A stretch of DNA of 38,030 bases from Lentisphaeria bacterium (GCA_015486135.1 WFSE01000059.1:1-38030), one strand, 5' to 3'. Positions 1-8,170 are shown, counted from the stretch's first letter. The notes: generated by a model from the sequence alone, not told the origin. Numbers and translations: made by a program.

Positions 1-837
1 ATTGTGGGGAGGCTTGCTAGAAAACTGGGAGTTCCAGCCATCTTCATATTGACGACTCCGTTTTCTTTCGAGGGGCAGGCGCGGAAGGACGCCTCGGAGG
101 AGGGGTTGACCCACTTGTTGCCGGATGCGGACGTGGTGGTTCCTGTCCCGAACGATATACTGTTCACTTCGTTGCAATCGGATGTTCCCGCCACGGAGGC
201 ATTTAGCGAGGCTGACAAGGCCCTGGCCCATGCGATAATAGGTCTCGCTTGGACAATAGGTGATGCCAATTTGGTTTCGACGGATTTTGCGGATTTCAAA
301 AACACTCTTGGTGGACGGAAGGCTATTTGCGGGATAGGGATTGGAGTGGAGGAAGGGGAGGCGGGTGATCGTTGTTTGAAGGCTGTGGAGCGCTTGTTCC
401 GTTCGCCCCTGTTGGGGGGCAGAAAGAATATGGAGGCTGCGGACGCCATGATAATAGCGGTTCTCGGGGGACGCGGGCTCGGTATGGGGGAGATGAAGCA
501 GGCTTTGGAGGCATTGCGGCATTCTTCGGGGGAGTTCACCAGGATTGTCACTGGTGTCGGAGTCAACGATGCGTGGGAAGGGAAGGTGGCTTTGACCGTA
601 GTGACGATAAAATACGATGTGGGAATACCTCCCGTGCCCGATCCGGGTTTCGATACTATAATTTCCATGGCGAAAAGACCTTTGCCCCAGGGCGAGTTCC
701 ATCAGCCGGATCTTCTCCCGGAGCAGGAGCTTTCCAAGGGGTATTTCTCTAAAACTCCGAGCAATACCGTGAAAGGGGAGGACTTGGATATTCCAACCTT
801 CCAGAGGCTGGGCATAACGCTTGACAAGGGACGGTAA
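1..837 (+). CDS. ftsZ: Cell division protein FtsZ, 3' part (5' end outside window)
   Basis: FtsZ is the tubulin-like GTPase that polymerises into the division ring at midcell. Only the last 278 codons are here. The frame is open to base 1, so the GTG at base 4 is not a real start and the GTP-binding half lies upstream. Visible features are the helix-7 stretch TTPFSFEG, the T7 synergy loop as STDFADFK, the block RSPLLGG, a GTPase C-terminal domain, a variable linker, and a terminal peptide DLDIPTFQRLGITLD that matches the FtsA/ZipA-binding tail (D-I-P-x-F). In E. coli the T7 loop begins N-x-D-F-A-D; here the Asn is Ser, while both Asp residues are kept. The rest aligns well by eye. The gene ends with TAA and is followed by an intergenic repeat. 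The identification is firm; the effect of the loop substitution is unknown. Confidence 0.9.
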   Translation: MVGRLARKLGVPAIFILTTPFSFEGQARKDASEEGLTHLLPDADVVVPVPNDILFTSLQSDVPATEAFSEADKALAHAIIGLAWTIGDANLVSTDFADFKNTLGGRKAICGIGIGVEEGEAGDRCLKAVERLFRSPLLGGRKNMEAADAMIIAVLGGRGLGMGEMKQALEALRHSSGEFTRIVTGVGVNDAWEGKVALTVVTIKYDVGIPPVPDPGFDTIISMAKRPLPQGEFHQPDLLPEQELSKGYFSKTPSNTVKGEDLDIPTFQRLGITLDKGR

Positions 838-904
838 GTTGGGGGCGGGCGACGATTGAATCTCCGACGTTTGCGGTCGTACTTCCGGTTAATCTAGTGC
901 TTTC

Positions 905-1081
905 GCGGAATTGGCAAGAGCCTCAAGTTGAGCAGAAAACATCCCTCGGCTCCAAGACTTTTGGGAGAATCTCCACCAAAACCTTGGAGATGACGCCGCT
1001 AAAACGCTAAAATCAGATTAAACCCAATAATCCAAGCACTTGCCAATTATTCAGCAGGCCTCAATTATTCAGCGGGGCCTA
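905..1081 (+). repeat. Structured dispersed repeat, copy 1
   Basis: This fills much of the 378-bp gap between ftsZ and hsp20. It begins GCGGAATTGGCAAG and ends GCACTTGCCAATTATTCAG, so the outer arms are inverted repeats. Inside is a second inverted repeat (GGCTCCAAG ... CTTGGAG), followed by the shared GAGATGAC. The right tail is duplicated: CAATTATTCAGCAGGCCT is followed at once by CAATTATTCAGCGGGGCCTA. Four other large copies occur in this window, all in the same orientation. No left TAGGG end is clear for this copy. No coding potential is seen in the stretch. Confidence 0.85.
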
Positions 1082-1118
1082 AAGGGAAAACGCGCCATCG
1101 GTGCATCGATGGCGCGTT
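1081..1118 (-). terminator. Rho-independent terminator of hsp20
   Basis: Read on the minus strand, AACGCGCCATCG, a 6-nt loop and CGATGGCGCGTT form a perfect 12-bp stem, followed by TTTTCCCTTT. It lies about 100 nt after the hsp20 stop. On the plus strand the stem is not followed by a T run, so it serves hsp20 rather than ftsZ. Confidence 0.8.
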
Positions 1119-1187
1119 CAATCCGTTGAGCATTCGGGGCATTTTCGCTTTTTGACGGAAGCCGTAAGCGCTGGTCATGGACCCGAC

Positions 1188-1218
1188 TGCTCGTTTCCGG
1201 CTTTTTCAGCAAGCCCTA
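1188..1218 (-). repeat. Repeat end (TAGGGCTTGCTGAAAAAG) fused to the hsp20 stop codon
   Basis: On the minus strand the hsp20 stop TAG is the first triplet of TAGGGCTTGCTGAAAAAG, followed by CCGGAAACG. The same left end occurs on the plus strand at 34663 (TAGGGCTTGCTGAAAAAG then TCGGAAACG) and, more diverged, at 1978. It is a solo end of the structured repeat family, lying between hsp20 and its terminator. Confidence 0.8.
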
Positions 1219-1650
1219 TTTGACCTTGATCTCCACGGGTTTGGGTTTGACCTCCTCTTTTTTGGGGATGGTTATTGAGAGCAACCCGTTTTTGAACGTG
1301 GCTTCCACCTTTTCAGCGTCGACTTCCTTGGGGAAGGATATTCTGTTGATCCTTTTGCCGTACAGAAAGTCGTCGTGGTGCTCGCACTCGCCCTCTTTGA
1401 TGTCGTCTTTTTTGCGTTCCGCCGCCACGACCAACGTTCCTTCGACCAATTCCACCGAGACATCCTTTTTCTCAACGCCTGGAAGTTCCAGTGTCACATG
1501 ATAGGATTTCTCGTCTTCTTTGACGGAAGCGTTGGCCCTGTAGGCCCTTTCAATCTCTCCAACCCCTCCGAAAAATCCCCGCATAGCGTCCCGAAGGAAC
1601 GGGGCGAAGAGGTCTTCCACAGTGTTTTCTCTCCGAGTTAGTCCGTACAT
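1216..1650 (-). CDS. Small heat shock protein, Hsp20/alpha-crystallin family
   Basis: This is an ATP-independent holdase chaperone that forms oligomers and keeps unfolding proteins soluble in the cytoplasm. The 144-aa length is normal for bacterial Hsp20. The alpha-crystallin domain covers about residues 40-135: it starts at YHVTLELPGVEKKDVSVEL, contains a charged HH-rich loop (ECEHHDD), and ends with the hallmark FKNGLLSITIPK, followed by a short Lys/Glu tail. The ATG is preceded by AAAGGAGGTGAAAAA, an excellent ribosome-binding site that fixes the start. The gene stands alone on the minus strand with its own terminator. No CIRCE element was found, but a 6-3-6 palindrome lies about 180 nt upstream. 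The TAG stop coincides with the end of a dispersed repeat. Confidence 0.93.
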   Translation of the reverse strand: MYGLTRRENTVEDLFAPFLRDAMRGFFGGVGEIERAYRANASVKEDEKSYHVTLELPGVEKKDVSVELVEGTLVVAAERKKDDIKEGECEHHDDFLYGKRINRISFPKEVDAEKVEATFKNGLLSITIPKKEEVKPKPVEIKVK

Positions 1651-1831
1651 TTTTTCACCTCCTTTGCTTGTTTACCTTTGACTCTTTGCTGCCTCGCTTG
1701 TCGCATCCATCTATTGACAACTTCGTCTCGGAGAGTAGCATTGCCCATGCCATTGTTTTGTTGTTTGTTTTGTATCCTTTTGATTGTGAGTGCGTTGTGT
1801 GTTTTTGCCTTGAGGGCAGATGGGGAATTGC

Positions 1832-1846
1832 GTGACATTGTGTCAC
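1832..1846. promoter_or_regulatory. Perfect 6-3-6 palindrome upstream of hsp20 (possible operator)
   Basis: GTGACA-TTG-TGTCAC is a perfect inverted repeat in the non-coding stretch upstream of hsp20. Its size and symmetry suit a dimeric repressor. I could not place a convincing sigma70 or sigma32 promoter next to it, so the regulatory role is inference. Confidence 0.35.
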
Positions 1847-1977
1847 CACTGACAGCTCCATCGACGCTGCGTCAATATGTCTCTATCGGGAGGTGTTTGC
1901 GTGATGGGGAGAGTCGAGTTGTCCGGCGGGCTTGGTTTCAGTGATGCTTGAAAAGCTCGGAGCCTGCGGTATCTATG

Positions 1978-2371
1978 TAGGGTTTAATAAAAAAAGTTGG
2001 AACCGTGCCAGTTCTTTGTCGCCGCCTGGCTGGCGGTTTTCGTCTTTGCCAATACTTCCGCCTTCGCATAAAGCAAAGGCGGAATAAGGCGGAGGGGCAA
2101 GTTGGGTGTTGCGGAAGGATGCTTAGCGGTTGGTTGGTATAGGAGTTCCAATCCTTACGCAGAGCCAAAATGGGAGCGGGGTTCGGAAGGGGACTCCCTT
2201 AAACCACACGAACATATGTCGCGGAATTGGCAAGTGCGAAAAAATGAACGAGAACCATCGTCAGGTCCAAGGGATTTGGGAGGAGGTTTCCCGAAATCGT
2301 GGAGATGACACCGAAAAAAAGAGATTGACCCAATGACTCTAAAACACTTGCCAATTATTCAGAACGCCCTA
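1978..2371 (+). repeat. Structured dispersed repeat, copy 2 (near full length)
   Basis: The element begins TAGGGTTTAATAAAAAAAG, matching the left end at 34663. It has a first pair of arms (GTTGGAAC ... GTTCCAAT), a small hairpin TTCCGCCTT/AAGGCGGAA at 2056-2084 and a CCGCC/GGCGG stem followed by TTTT near 2022-2040. The common core then runs from GCGGAATTGGCAAG (2221) to ACTTGCCAATTATTCAG, and the element closes ...GCCCTA at 2371, where another TAGGGCTTAAAG follows. It occupies most of the 793-bp gap between hsp20 and the TPR gene and ends 72 nt before the start of that gene. No gene is supported inside it. Confidence 0.75.
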
Positions 2372-2443
2372 GGGCTTAAAGGGATCAGCAGTCGTTCAGG
2401 AAGTTTGGAACGGGCAAAGTTCGGCGAAAAAGAGAGGTTTTTC

Positions 2444-4918
2444 ATGCGAGGGTTCTGCGGATTTTGTTTTTTCTTGGCGTTGTTGCTGTTTTTGTCGTTG
2501 TGGGGTCCCGCCAGTTTGGCTGGGGAAGCCACGGAGGCGCCCCAAGGCGAGAGTAACGATTTGGCTCGGGATGCGTGGATGCATGGTATTTCCCTTTTTG
2601 AAAAGGGGGGGGACGCCGAGACGTCGGGGAATTTCGAAACGGCTTTGGCGTTTTATCAGGAAGCGATCAAAGTGTTCAGGAAAGTGAAGTCGGACTATCC
2701 TGATTGGCAACCCAAGTTTGTTGATTTCAGGATTAATCGTTGTCTCGGGAAGCTGGAGGAAATCTCGGCGGCTTTGAAGAAGAAGCATATCTCCGTTTCC
2801 AATGCTGCCCAAGAGAACGTGTTGCTTCGCGAGCGGATGGATGAGCAGGAAAAGAAAATAGTGTCTTTGAAGGCGGAGCTATCGAAGACCTTGGAGGATT
2901 TGGAGTCGTTACGACGCGAGTCGGTACGCGACGGGCGTTCCGCTTCCACGCTCGAGAGGATAATGAGGGAGAAGGCGGAGCTGGAGAAAAAATGTGCTCT
3001 TCTCGAGGATGCGAACAAACGTCTTCTCAAGGGGGGGCATGGGGCTGTGGCGTCGTCGGGAGGCGCGGATCTGGACAAGGCTCTTGCCAGGGCGGCCGAG
3101 CTGGAGAAAAGCAACAACCAATTGCGCGCTCTTTTGGAAAGGGGCAAGACGGCACTGGACAGTATGGCGGAGGCGAAGGCCAAGCTGGAATACGAATTGA
3201 AGATATCCAATGCTTCCGTGGAGGCCATCAAGCGGCGTCTTGACGCTACATCCGAGGCGTTGAAGAGCAAAGACGACATGCTGGTCAAGGTGCTAGCCCA
3301 GGGCCGTCGGTCCAAGGAATCTTTGTTGGAGACGCAAAAGGCTTTGGCGGACGCCAACGAATCCATAACGAAACTACGGGCTTCCCTTAAGCAGATTCGC
3401 ACTCAAAGCGGGGATGCGATTTTAAAGCAACTTCAAGGCGAAAATGAGATGTTGGTGAAGGATTTGGAGTTGGCCCGGCTGGAATTGGACAAGGTCAATA
3501 AGGAGAAACGCGGGTTGCGGGCGAAATTGGACGACGCGTCCCGTAAGACGGGCGAGTTAGGGAAACTTCTGGCGTTGAAAGACAAGCAAAGCACGGCCTT
3601 GGCCAATGATCTTCAGACCGTTAGGGACAAGCTTTTTATTGCCAACGCCGTTGTCAAGAAGCAGGATTTGGCGTTGGCTAAGGAGACGGAGCGGTATTCC
3701 AAGTTGAAGCATGATTTCGATGTTTTGGCGGGCAAGAGCAAGGGAGCCGATGATCGAAACAAGGATCTATTGAATTTTGCAAAAAGCGAGGAGAAAGCCG
3801 AAGCGGAGAACAGGCGATTGGAGGCCAAGATAAAAGAGTTGGAGGCCGCCAACGCCAAGAGCCAACTCGAGGCGAAGAAGGCGGAAAAGCGCTTGGAAAC
3901 GTTGAAAGGCGAATACGCCAACCTACTTGTGGGGAATTCGAAGCTCGAGGAGAAAGTGGCCAAATTGGAGGATCGCGCGGAATTGGCCGATAAGCTGGAG
4001 GCCCGGGTGAAAAATATGTCCCAGGGGGGCGGTCAACAGGATATGGACAACGCTTTGCGGGTGGCGCGCGACACCGAGGCTGAAAATTCGGCGTTGAAGA
4101 AGCAAATCGCTACTTTGACGGCAAAATTCAAGGAGCTGCGGAAGAGCGCGGACAAGGCTTCGGATAGCGGGGGGAACGTGGTTTCCGACGAGGAGATGCG
4201 GGTTCTTCGGAAAGAGAACGCCTCGCTTCAGGCCAAACTCAAGGACGCTGCTCAGCGAATTGCCACGCTGGAATCGCTTCCTCCCCCTGTGAGTCACGAT
4301 GCCGCGGCTACGACCGCTCCCGCCCAGTCAAGTAAGAACTTGAAGCAGTGCCGGGAATTGTTGAAGATGGCGAAAGAGGCGGAGAAGAACGGCACGGCGA
4401 AGTCCGCGATATGGTATTACGAGAAGGCTTTTGCTATTAATCCGGACGACATGAGGGTCGCCACGCGGTTGGGTTATGCCTACGCTAAAGCGGGCAACGA
4501 CGAAAAGGCAGTGGAGATTCTTACTCGGGTAGCTGCGGAGGACGCGGAAAACATAGACGCGCTTTTAGCGTTGACTTTCTGCCATATCAGACGGAAGGAA
4601 TATTACTTGGCTTTGGGGTCCGCCGCCAAGGCCAACGCCTTACGTCCCAAAGATCCCAGGATTCTCCGTTACATGGGTATTGTATGCGAGAATTTAGGCT
4701 GGAAGGAAGCCGCGCAGCGTCAATACGAAACATCTTTCAAATTGGATCCCACGTCGTCTAAAACCGCGTACAATGTTGCCTCCTTGCTATGCGGCTTGGG
4801 AGGGCGTAAGAAAGATGCTGTTAGCTGGTATAAAAAGGCTTTGGAGCTTGGGGCCAAGAGGGATTTGGCCTTGGAGAAGAAGCTGAAAATTCGGGTCAGA
4901 ATTAAAAGCTCGAAGTAG
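2444..4918 (+). CDS. Secreted coiled-coil/TPR protein
   Basis: The protein is 824 aa with the start chosen here. The ORF track begins 37 codons earlier, but those codons lie in or next to a dispersed repeat. The ATG at 2444 follows AGAGAGG and opens a clear signal peptide (hydrophobic core FFLALLLFLSLW, cleavage near ASLA-GE). A short TPR-like helical pair lies at about residues 40-80. Some 500 residues of heptad-rich coiled coil follow (about 105-640, rich in E, K, L and A). The C-terminus (about 665-824) is a run of at least four TPR units, such as AIWYYEKAFAINPDDMRVATRLGYAYAKAG. It is probably a periplasmic or outer-membrane-associated scaffold; no enzymatic motif is visible. It converges on the ftsB-like gene with only a 30-bp palindrome in between. 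A division-related role is suggested only by that neighbour. The molecular function is unknown. Confidence 0.85.
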   Translation: MRGFCGFCFFLALLLFLSLWGPASLAGEATEAPQGESNDLARDAWMHGISLFEKGGDAETSGNFETALAFYQEAIKVFRKVKSDYPDWQPKFVDFRINRCLGKLEEISAALKKKHISVSNAAQENVLLRERMDEQEKKIVSLKAELSKTLEDLESLRRESVRDGRSASTLERIMREKAELEKKCALLEDANKRLLKGGHGAVASSGGADLDKALARAAELEKSNNQLRALLERGKTALDSMAEAKAKLEYELKISNASVEAIKRRLDATSEALKSKDDMLVKVLAQGRRSKESLLETQKALADANESITKLRASLKQIRTQSGDAILKQLQGENEMLVKDLELARLELDKVNKEKRGLRAKLDDASRKTGELGKLLALKDKQSTALANDLQTVRDKLFIANAVVKKQDLALAKETERYSKLKHDFDVLAGKSKGADDRNKDLLNFAKSEEKAEAENRRLEAKIKELEAANAKSQLEAKKAEKRLETLKGEYANLLVGNSKLEEKVAKLEDRAELADKLEARVKNMSQGGGQQDMDNALRVARDTEAENSALKKQIATLTAKFKELRKSADKASDSGGNVVSDEEMRVLRKENASLQAKLKDAAQRIATLESLPPPVSHDAAATTAPAQSSKNLKQCRELLKMAKEAEKNGTAKSAIWYYEKAFAINPDDMRVATRLGYAYAKAGNDEKAVEILTRVAAEDAENIDALLALTFCHIRRKEYYLALGSAAKANALRPKDPRILRYMGIVCENLGWKEAAQRQYETSFKLDPTSSKTAYNVASLLCGLGGRKKDAVSWYKKALELGAKRDLALEKKLKIRVRIKSSK

Positions 4919-4945
4919 GGCTTACTGAATATTAAGTGAGCTCTA
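4916..4945. repeat. 30-bp palindromic mini-element supplying two stop codons
   Basis: The bases between and including the two convergent stop codons are TAGGGCTTACTGAAT and ATTAAGTGAGCTCTA. The two halves are inverted copies of each other at 12 of 15 positions and match the terminal sequence of the dispersed repeat family. The left TAG ends the TPR gene; the right CTA, read on the minus strand, ends the ftsB-like gene. It looks like a copy reduced to its two ends. Confidence 0.8.
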
Positions 4946-5257
4946 GTGAGCTTCTTGTTCGATGGGCTGGGGCTCGGTTGGTTGTTCCGCGTAGATGAAA
5001 ATCAGGTCGCCTTTCCGGCATAGCCGCCCTTTTTCCCGAGCCACTTTTTCCACGGCCCATGGATTTTGTTTCAATTCGTAGATGCGTTGGCTCAATTCCG
5101 CGCGCAGGGTGTTGCTTTCTTCAAGCCTGGCTTCCAGCTCATCAACTTTGCGCTTCATTCTGTTCAATCCGTTCCAAGCGTTGAGCAACGCCAAAGCAAG
5201 AACACAGAACGCAAGCGCAAACAACGCTCCGAGAAGATATTTGAACGCACTTTTCAT
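4943..5257 (-). CDS. ftsB: FtsB/DivIC-like septum formation initiator
   Basis: The family is a small bitopic membrane protein of the division complex that pairs with FtsL (and FtsQ/DivIB) and helps activate septal peptidoglycan synthesis. The 104-aa protein has a short cytoplasmic start, one membrane helix (LLGALFALAFCVLALALL, about residues 6-25) and a coiled coil (MKRKVDELEARLEESNTLRAELSQRIYEL). The family signature follows as NPWAVEKVAREKGRLCRKGDLIF, and the acidic tail is short. The ORF track starts at a TTG; I prefer the ATG three codons later, because GAGGA lies 9 nt before it. Partner and function are inferred from family. It is followed upstream on the same strand by the zinc-ribbon gene and rho, suggesting co-transcription. 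Confidence 0.8.
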   Translation of the reverse strand: MKSAFKYLLGALFALAFCVLALALLNAWNGLNRMKRKVDELEARLEESNTLRAELSQRIYELKQNPWAVEKVAREKGRLCRKGDLIFIYAEQPTEPQPIEQEAH

Positions 5258-5318
5258 CGAAACCAATCCTCACGGCACCAATTCCCCAATTCGGCGCGCA
5301 TCGGAAAAGGCGGAAGCG

Positions 5319-5498
5319 TCACTTGCCCGCCCCGAAGGGAGCCAAATCGTCGTCGTCGTCCAGAAATTCGTCGGCGATTTCGTCTTCGGAGGGCAGAATT
5401 AACGACGGGTCGATCGCCGTGCCGCACTCCGGACAAAACCCGTCTTCGGCATCGACGGCACTTATGGAAATCTCCATGTCGCAATAAGGGCATATCAT
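5319..5498 (-). CDS. 59-aa zinc-ribbon protein with acidic tail (not in ORF track)
   Basis: This gene falls just below the ORF-track cutoff. The frame reads MICPYCDMEISISAVDAEDG, then FCPECG, and ends in an acidic segment with five consecutive Asp residues (FLDDDDDLAPFGAGK). Two CPxC knuckles 18 residues apart make a minimal zinc ribbon. The start is well supported by GGAGG 9 nt before the ATG. It sits between rho and the ftsB-like gene on the same strand, 62 nt from the latter and about 30 nt after rho. The function is unknown. A zinc-binding adaptor that contacts a basic partner or nucleic-acid enzyme is possible but is speculation. Confidence 0.75.
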   Translation of the reverse strand: MICPYCDMEISISAVDAEDGFCPECGTAIDPSLILPSEDEIADEFLDDDDDLAPFGAGK

Positions 5499-5529
5499 AT
5501 TCTGTTTCCTCCAGCGGGCTTGGCGCCCG

Positions 5530-7044
5530 TCAAATTTGCAGATTCATAAGGAACTCTATGTTGGTTTTGACTTTTTTCATTTTGCCAATCAAGAGTTCCA
5601 TCGCCTCAACTGGAGGCACACCATTCATGACTTTTCTTAGCGCCCAAACCTTCTGCAACTCGTCAGGATGAAGAAGTAGCTCCTCTTTCCTCGTGCCACT
5701 CCTCTCAATATTTATAGCGGGATAAACCCGCTTGTCAACAAGGCGTCTATCAAGGTGCAGTTCCATATTGCCTGTTCCCTTGAACTCTTCGAATATAACG
5801 TCGTCCATTTTGCTCCCGGTGTCGATCAACGCCGTGGCTATAATCGTCAGGCTCCCGGGGATGTTTTCTATGTTTCTGGCGGCACCGAAGAATCTTTTCG
5901 GTTTGTGTAGGGCGTTAGCGTCAACACCTCCCGTGAGGATTTTCCCACTGTGTGGCTGCAATGTGTTGTATGCTCTGGCCAGCCTGGTTATGCTGTCGAG
6001 GAGTATGACTACGTCCCTGCCGTATTCCACGAGGCGCTTGGCTTTTTCGATGACCATTTCGGCCACTTGCACGTGTCGTTCGGGTGGCTCGTCAAAGGTT
6101 GAGCTGACAACTTCCCCTTTCACGTTGTGCCTCATATCTGTGACTTCCTCGGGTCGTTCGTCTATTAGGAGCACGATCAGCACCACCTCTGGATTGTTTC
6201 TTGTGATGCTGTTGGCCATTTTTTGCATCAAAACAGTTTTTCCCGTTCTGGGAGGTGCCACGATCAGGCCTCGCTGTCCCTTGCCAATCGGGGTTAGTAT
6301 GTCGACGACGCGCGTTGAGAGTTCGTCGGGGTCCGTTTCGAGCATCAAGCGTTCTGTGGGAAAATACGGCGTGAGGCTTTTAAAGGGGATTATCGACTTT
6401 TTCCGATCGGGCGACTCTCCGTTGATGGACTCCACTTTCAGCATGGCGAAGAAGCGTTCTTTTTCGCGGGGCGGACGGATTTGCCCAGCCACGAAGTCGC
6501 CTGTTTTCAGGGAGAATCGTCGCACTTGCGAGAGGCTGAGATATATGTCTTCCGGGCAGGGGAGATAGCTGTAATTCGCCGATCTGAGGAATCCAAATCC
6601 ATCCGGGAGCACTTCCAGATGCCCGTTGCCGTACATCAATCCATTTTTCTCGGCGTTACGTTTCAGGATTTCAAAGATGAGAGTTGGTTTCTCAAGCGCC
6701 CCTATTCCCTCCACGTCCAATTCCGCCCCCATCGCCGCCAAGTCTTTCATATCCATGGCTTGGAGCTCGGAAATGTCCAAGCTAGGAGCGGTTTTGTCCC
6801 GGACCATTTCTCTATGGCGTTCGCCTCTGCCTCCGCGTCTAGCGTAGGTTTTTTTTCCGCGTGGTTGCGGTTGGGAATCTTGTTCCGCGGTCCCATCTTT
6901 CGGTATGGGAGCTTGTTCCATCGGAGCTTCCGCGGGGGCGTTCTCCGGGCTCTTTTCGGGAGCCGCGTCTTGGGGAGCTTGTTCTTTGTTCCCTTTCTTA
7001 GGCATTAGTGCCGCCTCTGTTCCCTCATCAACCTTTTTCGCCAT
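5530..7044 (-). CDS. rho: Transcription termination factor Rho
   Basis: Rho is the hexameric RNA-dependent ATPase/helicase that ends transcription. The 504-aa protein has a disordered Ala/Pro/Glu-rich and then Arg/Gly-rich N-terminal extension (about residues 1-85) ahead of the Rho N domain (about 88-130). The cold-shock-like primary RNA-binding domain (about 140-205) contains GFGFLRS. The ATPase domain has Walker A APPRTGKT (264-271), Walker B DVVILLD (344-350) and the R-loop region [12 protein letters not shown]. The C-terminal end is normal. An AGGTGG site precedes the ATG. The extension makes the protein about 85 residues longer than the E. coli type; such insertions are common in some phyla and can add RNA binding. 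coaE lies just upstream on the same strand, a neighbourhood I recall from PVC bacteria. Confidence 0.97.
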   Translation of the reverse strand: MAKKVDEGTEAALMPKKGNKEQAPQDAAPEKSPENAPAEAPMEQAPIPKDGTAEQDSQPQPRGKKTYARRGGRGERHREMVRDKTAPSLDISELQAMDMKDLAAMGAELDVEGIGALEKPTLIFEILKRNAEKNGLMYGNGHLEVLPDGFGFLRSANYSYLPCPEDIYLSLSQVRRFSLKTGDFVAGQIRPPREKERFFAMLKVESINGESPDRKKSIIPFKSLTPYFPTERLMLETDPDELSTRVVDILTPIGKGQRGLIVAPPRTGKTVLMQKMANSITRNNPEVVLIVLLIDERPEEVTDMRHNVKGEVVSSTFDEPPERHVQVAEMVIEKAKRLVEYGRDVVILLDSITRLARAYNTLQPHSGKILTGGVDANALHKPKRFFGAARNIENIPGSLTIIATALIDTGSKMDDVIFEEFKGTGNMELHLDRRLVDKRVYPAINIERSGTRKEELLLHPDELQKVWALRKVMNGVPPVEAMELLIGKMKKVKTNIEFLMNLQI

Positions 7045-7078
7045 ATCAAACCACCTTTTTCTATTTTTAACTCAACCG

Positions 7079-7672
7079 CTATCCCGCCTTAATCAAGCGC
7101 GAGAGCGACTCGCATTGTTGCTTTAGCAATCCGGCGGAAGCGTTGTTAACCAAAACAAAATCTGCCAGGACCAATTTTTGTTCTTGAGGCTTTTGACACC
7201 TCCACAGTTTTTCCACTCGTCCAGGGGGCATTCCGCGATTTTCAAGTCGAATCCTTCGGGCCTTATCCTCGGCGAACACCGCCACGACCGCGCTGAATCC
7301 CGTTTCCCAGCCCGCCTCGAAAAGCAAGGGCACTTCGAACACCGTCCCCATTCCGGTTCCCGCCTTGCGGACTAAAACCGCTTTTTCCCATATCAAAGGG
7401 TGTGTCAATTCCTCGACCCACCGCATCTCGTCGTTATCAGACAGAATAATTTCTGCCAAAGCGCGCTTGTCCACCCTTCCGTCGGGGAGCAACATCTTGG
7501 CGCCCCATCGAGCCGCTATAGCCGTGGCCACTTTTCCGCCAACTTCCTCGTATAGCTCGCGAGCCAACGAGTCGGCGTCCATTGTTTGCCAACCCAATTC
7601 ACGGAAAAATTTCAACGCCAGCGTTTTTCCGCCACCCATTCCTCCGGTCAAACCGATAAACGGGCTTTCCAC
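7079..7672 (-). CDS. coaE: Dephospho-CoA kinase
   Basis: CoaE phosphorylates the ribose 3'-OH of dephospho-CoA, the last step of coenzyme A synthesis. Recognisable features are the P-loop FIGLTGGMGGGKT, the substrate segment MDADSLARELYE, the motif LTHPLIWEK, the LID-like VFEVPLLFEAGWE, and the C-terminal ENRGMPPGRVEKLWRCQ. The open frame extends to a GTG at 7798, but the extra 42 residues do not look like the family and no ribosome-binding site precedes that codon. A GTG at 7672 gives 197 aa, the usual length, although it too lacks a clear site, so the start is uncertain. The gene precedes rho with a 34-nt gap and is probably co-transcribed with it. Confidence 0.9.
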   Translation of the reverse strand: MESPFIGLTGGMGGGKTLALKFFRELGWQTMDADSLARELYEEVGGKVATAIAARWGAKMLLPDGRVDKRALAEIILSDNDEMRWVEELTHPLIWEKAVLVRKAGTGMGTVFEVPLLFEAGWETGFSAVVAVFAEDKARRIRLENRGMPPGRVEKLWRCQKPQEQKLVLADFVLVNNASAGLLKQQCESLSRLIKAG

Positions 7673-8052
7673 GCGGACATCGTCGGCGTGGACATTCAAC
7701 CCAAGCGTCCTGTCAACGGAATGTTTTGTGAGGTTGATAGACAATATGCCGAAGCGCTTCGCGCGGTCGCCATTCAGCGACGCATGAAATAACAACACTA
7801 TAAATGTTTTTCGGTGGAAATTCCGTGGAAACGAATAGATGCCGAAAAAACGGCAGAAAACACTAAACTGTTCACAAGGTAAGCCTGTTCGAAGAGGTTT
7901 TCAACCATGGTTGGCGAGTTTTTTCATTTTTTTTGGCGCGTTCGTCAATAATCGTTACCGTTGACACATGCGTGTTTGTGTGTGTTCAGGTGTTTTCAGG
8001 ATTGTTTTTGTGGGGGTGCGAGGGGGGTGGGCAAGAGGCGGCGGAGCGAAAA
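7673..8052. other. Intergenic region between coaE and pta
   Basis: This is the divergent region between coaE (minus) and pta (plus). The part next to coaE is an open but unconvincing N-terminal extension of that gene. A TTGACA at about 7960 has no good -10 at normal spacing. I see no RNA gene or terminator here. Confidence 0.4.
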
Positions 8053-8105
8053 AAAGAGTTGGCCAAATGGAAGTTAGGCGCTTGTCAATTGGTCATCAAG
8101 CCCTA
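8053..8105 (+). repeat. Right-half remnant of the dispersed repeat
   Basis: AGAGTTGGCCAAATGG, then GCGCTTGTCAATTGG, then TCATCAAGCCCTA, aligns with the right end of copy 2 (AGAGATTGACCCAATG ... CACTTGCCAATTATTCAG ... GCCCTA). The left half is missing. It ends 65 nt before the pta start codon. Confidence 0.65.
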
Positions 8106-8170
8106 GCTTAACGTGTTTGACGCGGTTCGTAATGTCTGATTGGTCTAGAGATTCACGGGAGGTTCGAGTT

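Noticed and set aside
1081-1218. Read-through past the hsp20 TAG (frame stays open about 45 codons), suggesting TAG recoding
   Set aside because: All proteins ending in these TAG codons have normal family lengths, and the open frame after hsp20 runs through a terminator and repeat. A neutral insertion explanation is simpler.
1678-1944. 88-aa plus-strand ORF with a signal-peptide-like stretch upstream of hsp20
   Set aside because: It lies over the hsp20 leader and the palindrome, has no ribosome-binding site, and its hydrophobic run comes from a T-rich tract.
2022-2040. CCGCC/GGCGG stem plus TTTT as a rho-independent terminator
   Set aside because: No plus-strand gene ends upstream; it is part of repeat copy 2 and the stem is only 5 bp.
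2695-3402. 235-aa Ser-rich minus-strand ORF
   Set aside because: It is the antisense of the coiled-coil gene; the Ser/Arg bias is what Glu/Lys/Leu heptads give in reverse.
7672-7798. Extended N-terminus of CoaE from the GTG at 7798
   Set aside because: It adds 42 residues ahead of the P-loop that do not resemble the family, with no ribosome-binding site; the shorter start gives normal length.
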